Source: Klebsiella pneumoniae (GTDB lineage: Bacteria; Pseudomonadota; Gammaproteobacteria; Burkholderiales; UBA3065). From it: a stretch of DNA of 64,000 nucleotides. Of the stretch, positions 1-11,460 are shown piece after piece. The position numbers were made by a program, and so were the translations under genes. Where the stretch lies: NCBI GenBank assembly GCA_945897555.1, contig CAMDGF010000001.1, positions 180,866 to 244,865 on the forward strand, given 5' to 3'. Within the stretch, counting starts at the first letter, position 1. Every line of letters begins with the position of its first letter. Below the pieces are notes generated by a model, which worked only from the letters and a program-made list of their open reading frames with translations, had not been told where the DNA came from and did no database searches.

Positions 1-2
1 CC

Positions 3-227
3 GGTGACTACAAGCTTGCGGGTGAGTGGCGTCCGCTGCGGCCCGGCATGGTGCTGACCCTCGAGCCGGGTTGTTACATCCGGCCAGCTGAAGACATCGA
101 TGCGCGCTTCCACAACATCGGCATCCGCATCGAGGACGACGCGCTGGTGACCGCTGATGGTCACGACAACCTGACCGCTGCCGCGCCCAAGAGTGTGGCC
201 GACATCGAGGCGCTGATGCGGCGCTGA
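3..227 (+). CDS. pepP: Xaa-Pro aminopeptidase (PepP), C-terminal part, truncated by window edge
   Basis: Open frame from the window start (GDYKLAGEWRPLRPGMVLTLEPGCYI...FHNIGIRIEDDALVT...) ending at TGA 225-227; M24 aminopeptidase C-terminal motifs; followed by a UbiH-like gene as is common. Confidence 0.8.
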   Translation, partial: GDYKLAGEWRPLRPGMVLTLEPGCYIRPAEDIDARFHNIGIRIEDDALVTADGHDNLTAAAPKSVADIEALMRR

Positions 228-279
228 GCCGGCTGCAAGCTGCCGCTCTGCTCCACCTCTGCCCCACCCCCGGCCCCAT

Positions 280-1473
280 ATGACGCACTCCGCCACCGCA
301 AGCCCAAGGCCGGACCCACTGCCCCTCGAAGCCACGGTGGTGGTGGTCGGAGGTGGCCCGGTGGGCTGTGTCTGCGCGGCCTTGCTCCAGCGCGCCGGCA
401 CTGATGTCTGTGTCCTCGAAGCCTCGACGGTCGATGCGCCCGACCCGCGCGCGCTGGCGGTGGCGTGGTCGAGCCGGCAGACGCTCGATGACCTCGGCGT
501 CTGGGCGGGCCTTGAGGCCACGCCGATGCATCACGTGCATGTGTCGGAGGCGGGGCGGCCCGGCAGCGCCACGCTCGACGCCGCTGCTGCCGGCTTGCCG
601 GCACTGGGCTTCACGGTGCGCTACGGCGATCTCGCGGCTGCACTTCGGGACACTGTTGGCGCTGCCTTGCGACGGGGTGTCCGCGTGACCGGCGTGGTAG
701 GTCCAGACAACGCTGTGGCACCCGACCGTGTCCACGTCGAGACTGCAGGGGGCGAGCGTATCGCCACCCGGCTGGTGGTAGTGGCTGATGGTCAGGGCGA
801 TTGGCCGGGTATCCGCCGCGTTGCGCGCGAGTATCCGCACGAGGCCTTGCTGGTGGACCTGCACTTCGAAGCGGCGGCCCCGGCTTGGGCTTGGGAGCGA
901 TTCACGCCGCAGGGGCCACTCGCCATCCTGCCGCGCCAGACGCCGTCCGGCTTGCGCCACACCTTGGTGTGGAGCCTGCCGCCGCAGCGTGCCACCGAAC
1001 TCATGGCGCTCGACGACGCCGGGCTGGCGGCGGCCATCGGTGCCGCGATGGGGCCGCGTCTGGGCCGTGTGTTGGCCATCGAGGCACGCGCCACGCGCCG
1101 CACCCGTCTTGCCGTGGCGCGGCCGCGCGTCGGGCCGCGGCTGGTGGTGATCGGCAATGCTGCGCAGACCCTGCACCCGATCGCTGGGCAGGGCTTCAAC
1201 CTCGGGTTGCGCGATGCGGTCACGCTGGCGGCACAGGCCGCCGATCTACCGCCTGAACAACTGGGGTCGGTCGCCGCGCTGGACGCCTTTGCGCGACGTC
1301 GTCGCAGCGACCAGTGGGGGGGCATCGCATACACCGATGGCTTGATCCGCATCGCATCGCTGGGCGCTGGCCCGGTGCGCAGCCTGCGGGGGCTCGGGCT
1401 CGCTGCGCTCGACCTGGTGCCCGGCATGCGTCGGGCGCTGTTGGCGCGCAGCGTCTTTGGTCTGCACCTCTGA
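280..1473 (+). CDS. FAD-dependent UbiH/UbiF/VisC-family ubiquinone biosynthesis hydroxylase
   Basis: N-terminal GGGPVGCVCAALL dinucleotide fold; C-terminal GNAAQTLHPIAGQGFNLGLRDA motif typical of the family; adjacent to pepP. Confidence 0.88.
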   Translation: MTHSATASPRPDPLPLEATVVVVGGGPVGCVCAALLQRAGTDVCVLEASTVDAPDPRALAVAWSSRQTLDDLGVWAGLEATPMHHVHVSEAGRPGSATLDAAAAGLPALGFTVRYGDLAAALRDTVGAALRRGVRVTGVVGPDNAVAPDRVHVETAGGERIATRLVVVADGQGDWPGIRRVAREYPHEALLVDLHFEAAAPAWAWERFTPQGPLAILPRQTPSGLRHTLVWSLPPQRATELMALDDAGLAAAIGAAMGPRLGRVLAIEARATRRTRLAVARPRVGPRLVVIGNAAQTLHPIAGQGFNLGLRDAVTLAAQAADLPPEQLGSVAALDAFARRRRSDQWGGIAYTDGLIRIASLGAGPVRSLRGLGLAALDLVPGMRRALLARSVFGLHL

Positions 1474-1662
1474 CCATTTGCAACTGCGTTGGGCCTGTTT
1501 TGCGGTGTCCACCGCCGCCGCGCTGACAAGCAGGTAAACTCATTAGAATCGTGTATGCATGAGACAGAGAGATGACACTTTCAGGTGCCGGCGCGCGGAC
1601 TTAGAATCGCGCCTCTTCGTCGGCAGCCTCATAGTCACGGATCCTCGCCAGCAACGGACGCC

Positions 1663-2697
1663 ATGCAGATCGGCAAACACATCCTTCGCAACAATCTGTT
1701 CGTCGCACCCATGGCGGGTGTGACCGATCGGCCGTTCCGGCAGTTGTGCAAGACATTGGGCGCAGGGGTGGCGGTGAGCGAGATGGTGACCTCCAATTCG
1801 CTGCTGTATGGCTCGGAGAAGACGCGCCGCCGCGCCGACCACACCGGCGAGGTCGACCCGATCTCGGTGCAGATCGCCGGCGCCGACCCGGCCATGCTGG
1901 CTGAGGCAGCACGCTTCAACGTCGACCAGGGCGCGCAGATCATCGACATCAACATGGGCTGCCCGGCCAAGAAGGTCTGCAATGTGATGGCTGGCAGCGC
2001 GCTCATGCAGGACGAGCCGCTGGTCGGCCGCATCCTCGAGGCGGTGGTGAATGCCGTGCCGGAGGCGCCGGTCACGCTCAAATTCCGCACCGGCTGGAAC
2101 CGCGAGAACAAGAATGCGCCTGTGATCGCGCGCATCGCCGAGGAGTCGGGCATCCAGCTCATCGCCATCCACGGCCGCACCCGCGCCGACCAGTACATGG
2201 GCGACGCCGAGTACGACACCATCAGGCTGGTCAAGAGCCAGCGCGGCATCCCGGTGATCGCCAATGGCGACATCACCAGCCCGCAGAAGGCCAAGGCGGT
2301 GCTCGACCACACCGGCGCGGACGGCGTGATGATCGGCCGCGCGGCCCAAGGCCGGCCGTGGATCTTCCGCGAGATCGAGCACTTCCTGAAGACCGGCGAG
2401 GTGCTGCCGCCGCCGCGCGTCGACGAGATCCATCGCGTCATGATCGCCCACATCGAGGACCTCTACGGCTTCTACGGCATCGAGCGTGGCCTGCGCGTGG
2501 CGCGCAAGCACATCAGCTGGTACACCAAGGGCCTGGTGGGCTCGGCGAGTTTCCGCCACGCCATGAACCAGCTCGAGACGGTGGCCGAGCAACGCAACGC
2601 CATCGACGCGTTCTTTGCCGGCCTCGGGCACGTGGCTGAGCGGCTGGTGTATGACGACAGCGAGGGCCAGGGCGCCCCAGCGGAGCTCGCCGCATGA
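1663..2697 (+). CDS. dusB: tRNA-dihydrouridine synthase DusB
   Basis: MQIGKHILRNNLFVAPMAGVTDRPFRQLC; NMGCPAKKVCN; dusB-fis gene order. Start ATG 1663 chosen inside the longer ORF. Confidence 0.93.
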   Translation: MQIGKHILRNNLFVAPMAGVTDRPFRQLCKTLGAGVAVSEMVTSNSLLYGSEKTRRRADHTGEVDPISVQIAGADPAMLAEAARFNVDQGAQIIDINMGCPAKKVCNVMAGSALMQDEPLVGRILEAVVNAVPEAPVTLKFRTGWNRENKNAPVIARIAEESGIQLIAIHGRTRADQYMGDAEYDTIRLVKSQRGIPVIANGDITSPQKAKAVLDHTGADGVMIGRAAQGRPWIFREIEHFLKTGEVLPPPRVDEIHRVMIAHIEDLYGFYGIERGLRVARKHISWYTKGLVGSASFRHAMNQLETVAEQRNAIDAFFAGLGHVAERLVYDDSEGQGAPAELAA

Positions 2698-2945
2698 GCG
2701 CTTCCGGCATGAACGACTCGAGCCTGAGCCGCTGCGTACGGCAGTCGCTCGAGGAGTATTTCCAGCACCTCGATGGCGAGGCGCCGCACGAGGTGCAGAG
2801 GATGGTGATGGACGCCGTAGAGAGGCCGATGCTGGAGGTGGTGATGCGCCACGCCCGGGGCAACCAGACCGTGGCCGCGCAGGTCCTTGGCATCAGCCGC
2901 AATACCCTGCACAAGAAGCTGGTGCATTACGGCCTCGACGGCTGA
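2694..2945 (+). CDS. fis: Fis family DNA-binding protein
   Basis: C-terminal [36 protein letters not shown]; directly downstream of dusB. Confidence 0.92.
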   Translation: MSASGMNDSSLSRCVRQSLEEYFQHLDGEAPHEVQRMVMDAVERPMLEVVMRHARGNQTVAAQVLGISRNTLHKKLVHYGLDG

Positions 2946-2952
2946 CCGGCAA

Positions 2953-4560
2953 GTGACGGCAGCGTCAGCCCGCGGGCGTTACGCCCTCCTCAGCGTGTCC
3001 GATAAGCGGGGTGTGGTCGACCTGGGTCGCGCGCTCGCTGCGCTCGGTTTCGGCTTGCTTTCCACGGGTGGCACCGCCGCCGCGCTTCGCGATGCCGGCC
3101 TTGCCGTGACCGACGTGGCCGAACACACCGGCTCGCCCGAGATGCTCGACGGCCGCGTCAAGACGCTGCACCCGCGCGTGCACGGCGGCATCCTGGCGCG
3201 GCGTGACCTGCCCGAGCACATGGCCACGTTGGCGCAGCACGACATCCCGGCGATCGACGTCGTTGTCGTCAACCTCTACCCCTTCGCGCAGACGGTGGCG
3301 CGGCCTGGCTGCGACATGATCGAGGCGATCGAGAACATCGACATCGGTGGCCCGGCGATGGTCCGCGCAGCCGCCAAGAATCATGGCGGCGAGGCCGGCG
3401 GTGTCGGCATCGTCACCGATCCGGACGACTACGCGGGGGTGCTGGACGAACTGCGTAGCGCCGGCGCGCTGAGTGCTGCGACGCGCTACCGGCTGGCAGT
3501 CAAGGCCTTTACCCACACCGCGCGCTATGACGGTATGGTCGCCAACTGGCTGTCCAGCCGCGCTCCGGGCGCTGCGCCCGCCGCAGAGTTCCCTGAGCGT
3601 CTGCAACTCGGCTTCGACCGTCTGCAGACCCTGCGCTACGGCGAGAACCCGCATCAGGCGGCGGCGTTCTACCGCGACCCGGCCGCCGCTGCGGGTGGCA
3701 TCGCCGGCGCGGTGCAGTTGCAGGGCAAGGAGCTCAGCTACAACAACATCGCCGACGCCGACGCTGCGTGGGAGTGCGTCAAGGCCTTTGCCACCGGTGC
3801 GTGCGTCATCGTCAAGCACGCCAACCCCTGTGGTGTGGCGCTGGGCGAGACCGCGCTGCACGCCTATCAGCGCGCCTTCGCCACCGATCCGAGTTCGGCC
3901 TTCGGCGGCATCATCGCCTTTAACTGCGAGGTCGATGCCGCCACAGTCGAGGGCGTGAGCAAGCAGTTCATGGAGGTGTTGGTCGCGCCGTCCTACACCG
4001 CTGAGGCATTGCAACGGTTGGGCGCCAAGGCCAACGTAAGGGTGCTGCAGTGTGCCTTGCCTGGCCCAGCTGCCGGATGTGATGCCGGAGCCGCTGCGTG
4101 GGACCTCAAGCGCATCGGTGGCGGGCTGCTGGTGCAGACGCGCGACACGCACACCGCGGCCGATGACGCGCTGCGAGTGGTCACCGAGCGTCAGCCCACC
4201 CGTGCCGAGATGGCCGATCTGCGCTTTGCCTGGACGGTGGCGCGCTTCGTCAAGAGCAATGCCATCGTCTATTGCAAGGATGGCCAGACGGTGGGTGTGG
4301 GCGCCGGCCAGATGAGTCGCGTCGACTCCACCCGCATCGCCCGTATCAAAGCGGAGCACGCCGGCCTCACCGTGGCTGGGTCGGTGGTGGCCTCCGATGC
4401 CTTCTTCCCGTTCCGCGACGGCCTCGATGTGCTGGCCGAGGCGGGTGCCACCGCGGTGATCCAGCCGGGTGGCTCGCAGCGCGACGCCGAGGTCATCGCC
4501 GCCGCCGACGAGCACGGCCTCGCCATGGTCTTTACCGGCTTTCGGCACTTCCGGCACTGA
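2953..4560 (+). CDS. purH: Bifunctional AICAR formyltransferase / IMP cyclohydrolase PurH
   Basis: [43 protein letters not shown] start 2953 chosen inside ORF 2887-4560. Confidence 0.95.
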   Translation: MTAASARGRYALLSVSDKRGVVDLGRALAALGFGLLSTGGTAAALRDAGLAVTDVAEHTGSPEMLDGRVKTLHPRVHGGILARRDLPEHMATLAQHDIPAIDVVVVNLYPFAQTVARPGCDMIEAIENIDIGGPAMVRAAAKNHGGEAGGVGIVTDPDDYAGVLDELRSAGALSAATRYRLAVKAFTHTARYDGMVANWLSSRAPGAAPAAEFPERLQLGFDRLQTLRYGENPHQAAAFYRDPAAAAGGIAGAVQLQGKELSYNNIADADAAWECVKAFATGACVIVKHANPCGVALGETALHAYQRAFATDPSSAFGGIIAFNCEVDAATVEGVSKQFMEVLVAPSYTAEALQRLGAKANVRVLQCALPGPAAGCDAGAAAWDLKRIGGGLLVQTRDTHTAADDALRVVTERQPTRAEMADLRFAWTVARFVKSNAIVYCKDGQTVGVGAGQMSRVDSTRIARIKAEHAGLTVAGSVVASDAFFPFRDGLDVLAEAGATAVIQPGGSQRDAEVIAAADEHGLAMVFTGFRHFRH

Positions 4561-4561
4561 C

Positions 4562-5836
4562 ATGAAGGTCCTCGTCATCGGCAGCGGCGCGCGCGAACAT
4601 GCCTTGGCCTGGAAGCTCGCGCAGTCGGAGCAGGTGGACGAGGTGGTGGTGAGCCCCGGCAATGGCGGCACTGCCCGCGAGCCGGGTTGCCGCAATGCGC
4701 CAGGCGGCAGCGTGCCGGATTGGCTGGCATTGGCGCAGCGCGAAGACGTCGACCTCACCGTGGTCGGCCCGGAGAACCCGCTCGCCGCAGGGTTGGTCGA
4801 CAGCTTCCGCACGGCCGGATACGCAGTCGTGGGGCCGACCCGTGCCGCGGCGCAACTGGAGAGCTCCAAGGACTTCGCCAAGGCCTTCATGACGCGCCAC
4901 GGCATCCCCACCGCCCCATACGCCACCTTCACCGATGCGGCGGCCGCCCACGCCTACGTCGACGCGCAGGGCGCGCCGATCGTGGTCAAGGCCGATGGGC
5001 TTGCCGCTGGCAAGGGCGTGGTGGTGGCGCAGACCGCCGCCGAGGCGCACGCCGCCATCGACGCCATGCTCGAGGGCAACAGCCTCGGCAGCGCCGGTGC
5101 GCGGGTGGTGATCGAGGGCTTTCTGAGCGGCGAGGAGGCGAGCTTCATTGTCGTCGCCCACGGCGAGCAGGCGGTGGCTTTTGCCTCCAGCCAGGACCAC
5201 AAGCGGCTGAAGGATGGCGACGAGGGGCCCAACACCGGCGGCATGGGTGCCTACTCACCGGCTCCTGTGGTCACCATGGAGATGCACCAGCGGGTGATGG
5301 ACGAGGTGATCCGCCCGGCCTTGCGCGGAATGATTGCGGAGGGCACGCCGTTCACCGGCTTCCTCTACGCGGGCCTGATGATCGGCGAGGATGGCCGCAT
5401 CGGCGTGCTCGAGTTCAACTGCCGCATGGGCGACCCCGAGACGCAACCCATCCTGATGCGCTACGCCGGCGACTTTGCCCTGCTGATGCTGCACGCCGCG
5501 CACGGCACGCTGCATCTGGCCGACCCGGACTGGGACCCGCGCCCGGCGCTGGGCGTGGTGCTGGCCGCGGCGGGTTATCCGGAAGCCCCGCGCAAGGATG
5601 ATGCGATCAGCGGCCTGCCTGCCGACAACGACGATCTACACGTCTTCCATGCCGGGACCGTGCTGGATGAAAACGGTGACTTGCGCACCCATGGCGGCCG
5701 CGTTCTGACCGTCACCGCGCTCGGCAACGATCTGCGCGACGCTGCCCAGCGTGCCTATGCAGCTGCCGATGCCATCAGCTTTGAGGGTCGCCAGATGCGG
5801 CGGGACATCGGTCACCGCGCGCTCGGCAAGGGGTAA
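4562..5836 (+). CDS. purD: Phosphoribosylamine-glycine ligase PurD
   Basis: [47 protein letters not shown]. Confidence 0.95.
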   Translation: MKVLVIGSGAREHALAWKLAQSEQVDEVVVSPGNGGTAREPGCRNAPGGSVPDWLALAQREDVDLTVVGPENPLAAGLVDSFRTAGYAVVGPTRAAAQLESSKDFAKAFMTRHGIPTAPYATFTDAAAAHAYVDAQGAPIVVKADGLAAGKGVVVAQTAAEAHAAIDAMLEGNSLGSAGARVVIEGFLSGEEASFIVVAHGEQAVAFASSQDHKRLKDGDEGPNTGGMGAYSPAPVVTMEMHQRVMDEVIRPALRGMIAEGTPFTGFLYAGLMIGEDGRIGVLEFNCRMGDPETQPILMRYAGDFALLMLHAAHGTLHLADPDWDPRPALGVVLAAAGYPEAPRKDDAISGLPADNDDLHVFHAGTVLDENGDLRTHGGRVLTVTALGNDLRDAAQRAYAAADAISFEGRQMRRDIGHRALGKG

Positions 5837-5845
5837 GATCGCCTC

Positions 5846-6790
5846 ATGGATACCGGCGCTGTCTACGACTATCTCACGGGCTTGCAGAGCCGCATCATCG
5901 ACCACATGCAGGCAGTGGACGGCAAGCCGTTCCGCACCGACAGCTGGCAGCGCCCTGAGGGCGGTGGTGGCATCAGCCGGTTGGTCGAGGAGGGCAACGT
6001 GCTGGAGCGCGGCGGCGTGAACTTCTCGCACGTGCTCGGCGCCAAGCTACCGCCTTCGGCCAGCGCGCACCGGCCGGAACTCGCCGGCCGGCCATGGGAG
6101 GCGATGGGCGTGTCGCTGGTGCTGCACCCGCGCAACCCCTACGCCCCCACCGTGCACATGAACGTGCGCTTCTTCGTCGCCAAGCCGACCAGCGAGGGCG
6201 CAGCCCGTGCAGATCAGCCGATCTGGTGGTTCGGTGGCGGGATGGACCTCACGCCTTACTACGGTTTTGATGAGGACGCCGCGCATTTTCATCGTGAATG
6301 TAAAGCCGCGCTCGAACCGTTCGGCGCCGACTATCACCCGCGCTTCAAGGCCTGGTGTGACGATTATTTCTTTCTGAAGCACCGTGGCGAGCCGCGCGGT
6401 GTCGGCGGCGTGTTCTTCGACGACCTTGGCGCGCAGGGCGAGATCGACTTCGAGCAGGCCTTCGCGCTCATGCGCAGCGTCGGGGATCACTTCCTCACCG
6501 CCTACGCGCCCATCCTCGAGCGGCGCAAAGATCTTGCATACGGCGAGCACGAGCGCGATTTCCAAGCCTATCGCCGTGGCCGCTACGTCGAGTTCAATCT
6601 GGTCTTCGACCGCGGCACCTTGTTCGGCCTGCAGTCGGGCGGACGCACCGAGTCGATCCTGATGTCGATGCCACCGATCGTGAAGTGGCGCTACGACTGG
6701 GCGCCCGCGGTGGGCTCGCCAGAGGCGCGCTTATACGAGCACTATCTGGTGCCGCGCGACTGGGCCGGGATGGCGCTCACCACTGCCTGA
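5846..6790 (+). CDS. hemF: Oxygen-dependent coproporphyrinogen III oxidase
   Basis: [65 protein letters not shown]. Confidence 0.95.
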   Translation: MDTGAVYDYLTGLQSRIIDHMQAVDGKPFRTDSWQRPEGGGGISRLVEEGNVLERGGVNFSHVLGAKLPPSASAHRPELAGRPWEAMGVSLVLHPRNPYAPTVHMNVRFFVAKPTSEGAARADQPIWWFGGGMDLTPYYGFDEDAAHFHRECKAALEPFGADYHPRFKAWCDDYFFLKHRGEPRGVGGVFFDDLGAQGEIDFEQAFALMRSVGDHFLTAYAPILERRKDLAYGEHERDFQAYRRGRYVEFNLVFDRGTLFGLQSGGRTESILMSMPPIVKWRYDWAPAVGSPEARLYEHYLVPRDWAGMALTTA

Positions 6791-6809
6791 GCCAGCATGG
6801 CCGGGCAGC

Positions 6810-7313
6810 TTACTTTTTGATGGTTGGCTGGATCATCACTTCCTTGGTGAAGAAGGTGTCCTGTTTGCCTGCGCAGGTCATGAAGGCGAGGGCGTCGCCG
6901 ACCCGCATGAACTGACCTTCCATGCCGAGGTAGACGTTCTGCACGCGGTAGGCCTCCGTCTCGGTCTTCATGGTGGTCGGGCAATCGGCAAAGATGCTGT
7001 CACCTCCCGCCTTGTATTGCAGCACGTGCACCAGTTCGTGCAGCAGAAAGCTGTTGTCGGACGGGTTCTCGAGGTCGAGGCTGTCGCGGATGAGGATCTG
7101 GTAGCGATCGGTGTCAAAGATCGCAACCATCCCCTCGCAGCCCTTGGCGTCGTCTGGGCAGATCTCGCGACTGATCTCGGCGACCGGCAGTTGCCGGATG
7201 GGTGGCAGGTCTTGCGCGGGGATGACCGGATAGCCTGACAGCTTGGCGGCCAGCGGCAGCAAGTATGCGATGAGGTCGGCAGGGACCATAGTGCTGCGCC
7301 TGAGCCAGATCAC
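6810..7313 (-). CDS. Hypothetical protein with HExxH metalloprotease-like motif
   Basis: Complete ORF convergent with hemF; contains FLLHELVHVLQYKAGG, a zinc-peptidase-like HExxH. Confidence 0.6.
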   Translation of the reverse strand: MIWLRRSTMVPADLIAYLLPLAAKLSGYPVIPAQDLPPIRQLPVAEISREICPDDAKGCEGMVAIFDTDRYQILIRDSLDLENPSDNSFLLHELVHVLQYKAGGDSIFADCPTTMKTETEAYRVQNVYLGMEGQFMRVGDALAFMTCAGKQDTFFTKEVMIQPTIKK

Positions 7314-7455
7314 GGCCTCCTGAGACTGCTGCCCCTGCGCCTCGTTCCCGCCGCAGCGAAATCCGGAGCGCGTCCAGATCGACCCCGGGTCGACGTGTGT
7401 CTGGGGCCAGTGCCGGCCCCGAGCGCTGCATGGGTGGCTCGGCGTCAGCTCGCGG

Positions 7456-9582
7456 TCAGCGCACCTTCATACCCGGCTGCGCGCCACTGTCTGGCGACAG
7501 GATGAACAGACCGGCCGTTCCGCCGGTCTCGTCCGAGGCCGCCAGCACCATGCCCTCGGAGATGCCGAACTTCATCTTGCGCGGCGCGAGATTGGCCACT
7601 ACCACCGTGAGTCGGCCCTCCAGCGCCTCGGGCGCGTAAGCGCTCTTGATACCGGCAAAGACCTGCCGCATGCCCAGGGCCCCGAGGTCTAGCTGCAGGC
7701 GCAACAGCTTGTCGGCGCCCTCGACGTGTTCGGCCTTGGCGATGCGCGCGATGCGCAGATCGACCTTGGCGAAGTCGTCGATGCTGATGTGCGGGTCGGT
7801 GGCGGGGGCGGTCTCGCTCATGGCGGCTCCGGTTCGGCTGTCTTGGGCGGCGGGGGGTGTGGCATTGCCGGCGGCTTGGGCTTTGGCCGGCTTTCCGGCA
7901 GGTGCAGGCTCGAGCGTCTGCCGGTTCGCCTCGACCAGGGCATCGATCCGCTGGGTGTCGACGCGCTGCATCAGGTGCTGGTAGGCCTTGACCGGGCGAG
8001 CGGCGTCGAGCCCGTGAGCCACGTCGGCCCACGCCAGCGGCGGCACGTCGAGGAAAGCCTCGACCTTGCCTGCCACCACCGGCAGCACCGGCTTGAGGTA
8101 CAGCGTGAGGATGCGGAAGCACTCCAGCGCCACCGAGCAGACACGATGCAGATCGGCATCGCGGCCCTCGAGCCGGGCCAGCTCCCAAGGCTTCTCGGCG
8201 TCGACGAACACGTTCACCGTGTCCGCCAGTTCCATGACACGGCGCATCGCCTTGGCGAACTCACGCGCCTCGTAAAGTGCGGCGACCTCGTCCGCGGCGC
8301 TGCGCAGTTCGCCCACCAGTGGGTGCATCAGCGCGGCAGCGTCGACCCGGCCGTCGAAGCGCTTGGCCAAAAAACCCGCGCAGCGGCTGGCGATGTTCAC
8401 GTACTTGCCGACCAGGTCGCTGTTGACGCGGGCGACGAAGTCTTCGAGCTTGAGGTCGATGTCCTCGAGGCTGGCGTTGAGCTTGGCGGCGAAGTAGTAG
8501 CGCAGCCACTCCGCATCGAGGCCCTGCTTAAGGTAGCTCGCGGCGGTGATGAAAGTCCCGCGCGATTTGCTCATCTTCTCGCCATCGACGGTGAGGAAGC
8601 CGTGGGCAAACACATTGGTCGGCGTGCGGTAGCCAGCAAAGTGCAGCATCGCCGGCCAGAACAGCGTGTGGAAGTAGAGGATGTCCTTGCCGATGAAGTG
8701 GTACTGCTCGGTGGCGCTGCCCGGCTGCGTCCACTCGGCAAAATCAAGCCCCTCGCGCGCGCAGATCTGCTGGAAGCTGGCGTAGTAGCCGACCGGCGCG
8801 TCAAGCCACACGTAGAAGTATTTGCCCGGCGCGTCGGGGATCTCGAAGCCGAAGTAGGGCGCGTCGCGCGAGATGTCCCAGTCGCCGAGCTTCGATTCCT
8901 CGCCGGTCTCCCCCACCCACTCGCGCATCTTGTTGCGGGCCTCGGGTTGCAGACGTCCGGTGGCCTGCGTCCACTCGCGCAGGAATGCCTCGCATCGCGG
9001 GTCGGAGAGCTTGAAGAAGTGGTGCTCGGAGGCCTTGCGCACGGGCTTTGAACCGCTCACCGCCGAGTAGGGGTTCTTGAGGTCGGTCGGGCTGTAGGTG
9101 GCGCCGCACTTCTCGCAGCTGTCGCCGTACTGGTCGGCAGCGTTGCACTTGGGGCACTCGCCTTTCACGAAGCGGTCGGGCAGGAACATCTGCTTGACCG
9201 GGTCATAGAACTGCTCGACGTCGCGTGTCTCGATCAGGCCGGCGGCGCGCAGCCGGCGGTAGATGCCCTGCGCCAGTTCACGGTTCTCCTCGCAATCGGT
9301 GCTGCCGAAGTGGTCAAAACTCACCCTGAAGCCGTCGAAGTCGGCCTTGTGTTCGTGCCAGACGCGGTCGATCAGCTGCTTGGGCGTGATGCCCTCCGAC
9401 TCGGCGCGCAGCATGATCGGTGTGCCGTGCGTGTCGTCGGCGCAGGCGTACCAGACCTCGTGGCCACGCATGCGCTGGAAGCGCACCCAGATGTCGGTCT
9501 GGATGTACTCCACCAGGTGGCCGATGTGGATCTGGCCGTTGGCGTAGGGCAAGGCGGAGGTGACGAGCAGGCGACGGGTCAT
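7456..9582 (-). CDS. metG: Methionyl-tRNA synthetase with C-terminal tRNA-binding domain
   Basis: [42 protein letters not shown]-terminal EMAP/Trbp111-like domain. Start at 9582; the longer 1109 aa ORF reads antisense to apbC. Confidence 0.95.
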   Translation of the reverse strand: MTRRLLVTSALPYANGQIHIGHLVEYIQTDIWVRFQRMRGHEVWYACADDTHGTPIMLRAESEGITPKQLIDRVWHEHKADFDGFRVSFDHFGSTDCEENRELAQGIYRRLRAAGLIETRDVEQFYDPVKQMFLPDRFVKGECPKCNAADQYGDSCEKCGATYSPTDLKNPYSAVSGSKPVRKASEHHFFKLSDPRCEAFLREWTQATGRLQPEARNKMREWVGETGEESKLGDWDISRDAPYFGFEIPDAPGKYFYVWLDAPVGYYASFQQICAREGLDFAEWTQPGSATEQYHFIGKDILYFHTLFWPAMLHFAGYRTPTNVFAHGFLTVDGEKMSKSRGTFITAASYLKQGLDAEWLRYYFAAKLNASLEDIDLKLEDFVARVNSDLVGKYVNIASRCAGFLAKRFDGRVDAAALMHPLVGELRSAADEVAALYEAREFAKAMRRVMELADTVNVFVDAEKPWELARLEGRDADLHRVCSVALECFRILTLYLKPVLPVVAGKVEAFLDVPPLAWADVAHGLDAARPVKAYQHLMQRVDTQRIDALVEANRQTLEPAPAGKPAKAQAAGNATPPAAQDSRTGAAMSETAPATDPHISIDDFAKVDLRIARIAKAEHVEGADKLLRLQLDLGALGMRQVFAGIKSAYAPEALEGRLTVVVANLAPRKMKFGISEGMVLAASDETGGTAGLFILSPDSGAQPGMKVR

Positions 9583-9813
9583 GGTGATGTTGGCAGCGGC
9601 TCCGGGCCGGCGGGCGGAGCCGCTGCGGCGAATCGCGGATGTTACCGGAACTGACCCGCGACCCCGGCCCTCTGAGGCAGGGTCGTGAGCTTGCTGATCC
9701 ATCGCCTGAACACCCAGGCTTTGTGGAGCCGCACCCGTGAGAGAATCGCCGTCCGATGGCGTGCCACGCGGCGGCGCCCTCTGCAAACCTACAGAAACCA
9801 CCCGGAGTCCGCA

Positions 9814-10899
9814 GTGGCAGACCACAACCAGATCCTCGACGCCTGCAAGGCGCTCATCGACCCGAACACCGGCAAGGACTTCGTGGCGCAGAAGTCGATC
9901 CGCAACGTCAAGGTGGAGGGCGACAAGGTCTCGCTGGAACTCGTCCTCGGCTATCCGGCGCAAAGCCAGCACGACGGCTTTCGCGAGCAGATCATCGGTG
10001 CGCTGCGCGCATTGCCCGGCGTCGGCAACGTCAGCGTGATGATCCACACCGACATCACGGCGCATGGTGTGCAGCGCGGTGTCCAGCTGATCCCCGGGGT
10101 CAAGAACATCATTGCTGTCGCATCGGGCAAGGGCGGGGTGGGCAAGAGCACCACCGCGGTCAACCTTGCCTTGGCATTGGCGGCCGAGGGTGCGCGTGTC
10201 GGCATGCTCGACGCCGACATCTATGGCCCTTCGCAGCCGACCATGCTCGGCATCTCCGGCAAGCCGGACACCGCCGACGGCCAGATGCTCGAGCCGATGT
10301 GGCACTACGGTGTTCAGGCGATGAGCGTGGGCTTCCTCATCGACCCTGACACGCCCATGGTGTGGCGCGGCCCCATGGTCACCTCGGCGCTTGAACAGCT
10401 GCTCAACCAGACGCGCTGGCAGGAGCTCGACTACCTGGTGGTCGACCTGCCGCCCGGTACCGGCGACATCCAGCTCACCCTGGCGCAGAAGGTGCCCGTC
10501 ACCGGCGCGGTGATCGTCACCACGCCGCAGGATATCGCCCTGCTGGATGCACGCAAGGGCCTCAAAATGTTCGAGAAGGTGGGCATCCCCATCCTCGGCA
10601 TCGTCGAGAACATGAGCATCCACATCTGCAGCAATTGCGGCCACCAGGAGCACATCTTTGGCAGCGGTGGCGGCGCGAAGATGTGCGCCGACTACGGCAC
10701 CGAGTTGCTCGGCAGCCTGCCGCTCGATATCCGCATCCGCGAGCAGGCTGACAGTGGCTCGCCCACCGTGGTGGCCGACCCGCAAGGCGCCATCAGCGAG
10801 ATCTACAAGGCCATCGCGCGCAAGGTCGCCGTGAAGGTGGCGGAAAAGGCGGCCGACATGTCGGCCAAGTTCCCCAAGATCGTGGTGCAGAACACCTAG
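9814..10899 (+). CDS. apbC: Mrp/ApbC (NBP35 family) iron-sulfur cluster carrier ATPase
   Basis: [38 protein letters not shown]-terminal MIP18-like domain; divergent from metG. Confidence 0.92.
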   Translation: MADHNQILDACKALIDPNTGKDFVAQKSIRNVKVEGDKVSLELVLGYPAQSQHDGFREQIIGALRALPGVGNVSVMIHTDITAHGVQRGVQLIPGVKNIIAVASGKGGVGKSTTAVNLALALAAEGARVGMLDADIYGPSQPTMLGISGKPDTADGQMLEPMWHYGVQAMSVGFLIDPDTPMVWRGPMVTSALEQLLNQTRWQELDYLVVDLPPGTGDIQLTLAQKVPVTGAVIVTTPQDIALLDARKGLKMFEKVGIPILGIVENMSIHICSNCGHQEHIFGSGGGAKMCADYGTELLGSLPLDIRIREQADSGSPTVVADPQGAISEIYKAIARKVAVKVAEKAADMSAKFPKIVVQNT

Positions 10900-10965
10900 A
10901 CTCGGCGCGGAAGGCTTGGCCCCAGAACGGCCGGGGCACGAACGTCTAGCCCGAGAACGACCGGG

Positions 10966-11259
10966 TCAGTTCATGTCCGGCAGGCTGCGCGTCTGTGCGT
11001 CGAGTACCTCGGCGATGATCTGCTCGGCCACTGCGTCTTCCTTGCCGCCGGCCTGACGCTGCTCCATGTACCAGGTGATGATGAAGCCGCCGACGGCGTT
11101 CTCGAGGGTCATCTCGTCGAGGTCGAGGTTGTTGGCCTCGAGCACCTTGAGCAGCACCGCATCGTCGTAGCGGATGTGCTTGCGCTCCGGGTCGCGGCGC
11201 AGGTTCAGGTTCTCGAACTTGACGTCGTCGGGGATGACGATGAGGCGGGGGTCTGACAT
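10966..11259 (-). CDS. Small hypothetical protein (97 aa)
   Basis: Complete ORF MSDPRLIVIPDDVKFENLNLRRDPERKHIRYDDAVLLKVLEANNLDLDEMTLENAVGGFIITWYMEQRQ...; fills the gap between apbC and thrC. Confidence 0.6.
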   Translation of the reverse strand: MSDPRLIVIPDDVKFENLNLRRDPERKHIRYDDAVLLKVLEANNLDLDEMTLENAVGGFIITWYMEQRQAGGKEDAVAEQIIAEVLDAQTRSLPDMN

Positions 11260-11460
11260 GGTGTGCAGGTCCTGTGTGCAATGTCCCGGGGCCCTCTTCC
11301 AACCCGGCTTCGGGTGGGGTCAGGCCGGTCGGATCGGATGCGGCGGGTTGGCCGGGCGGGCCTCGCGCTGCCCTCGACCGGCCGCCATTCTAGTCGCCTG
11401 CCCTACAATACGCGCCCGGTTTCCCTACGCGCCGCTCGCGGCCGGCTCTCAGGCACGTCC

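Noticed and set aside
2965-4932. 655-aa minus-strand ORF
   Set aside because: Antisense to purH/purD; no recognisable domain
7726-9051. 441-aa plus-strand ORF
   Set aside because: Antisense to metG
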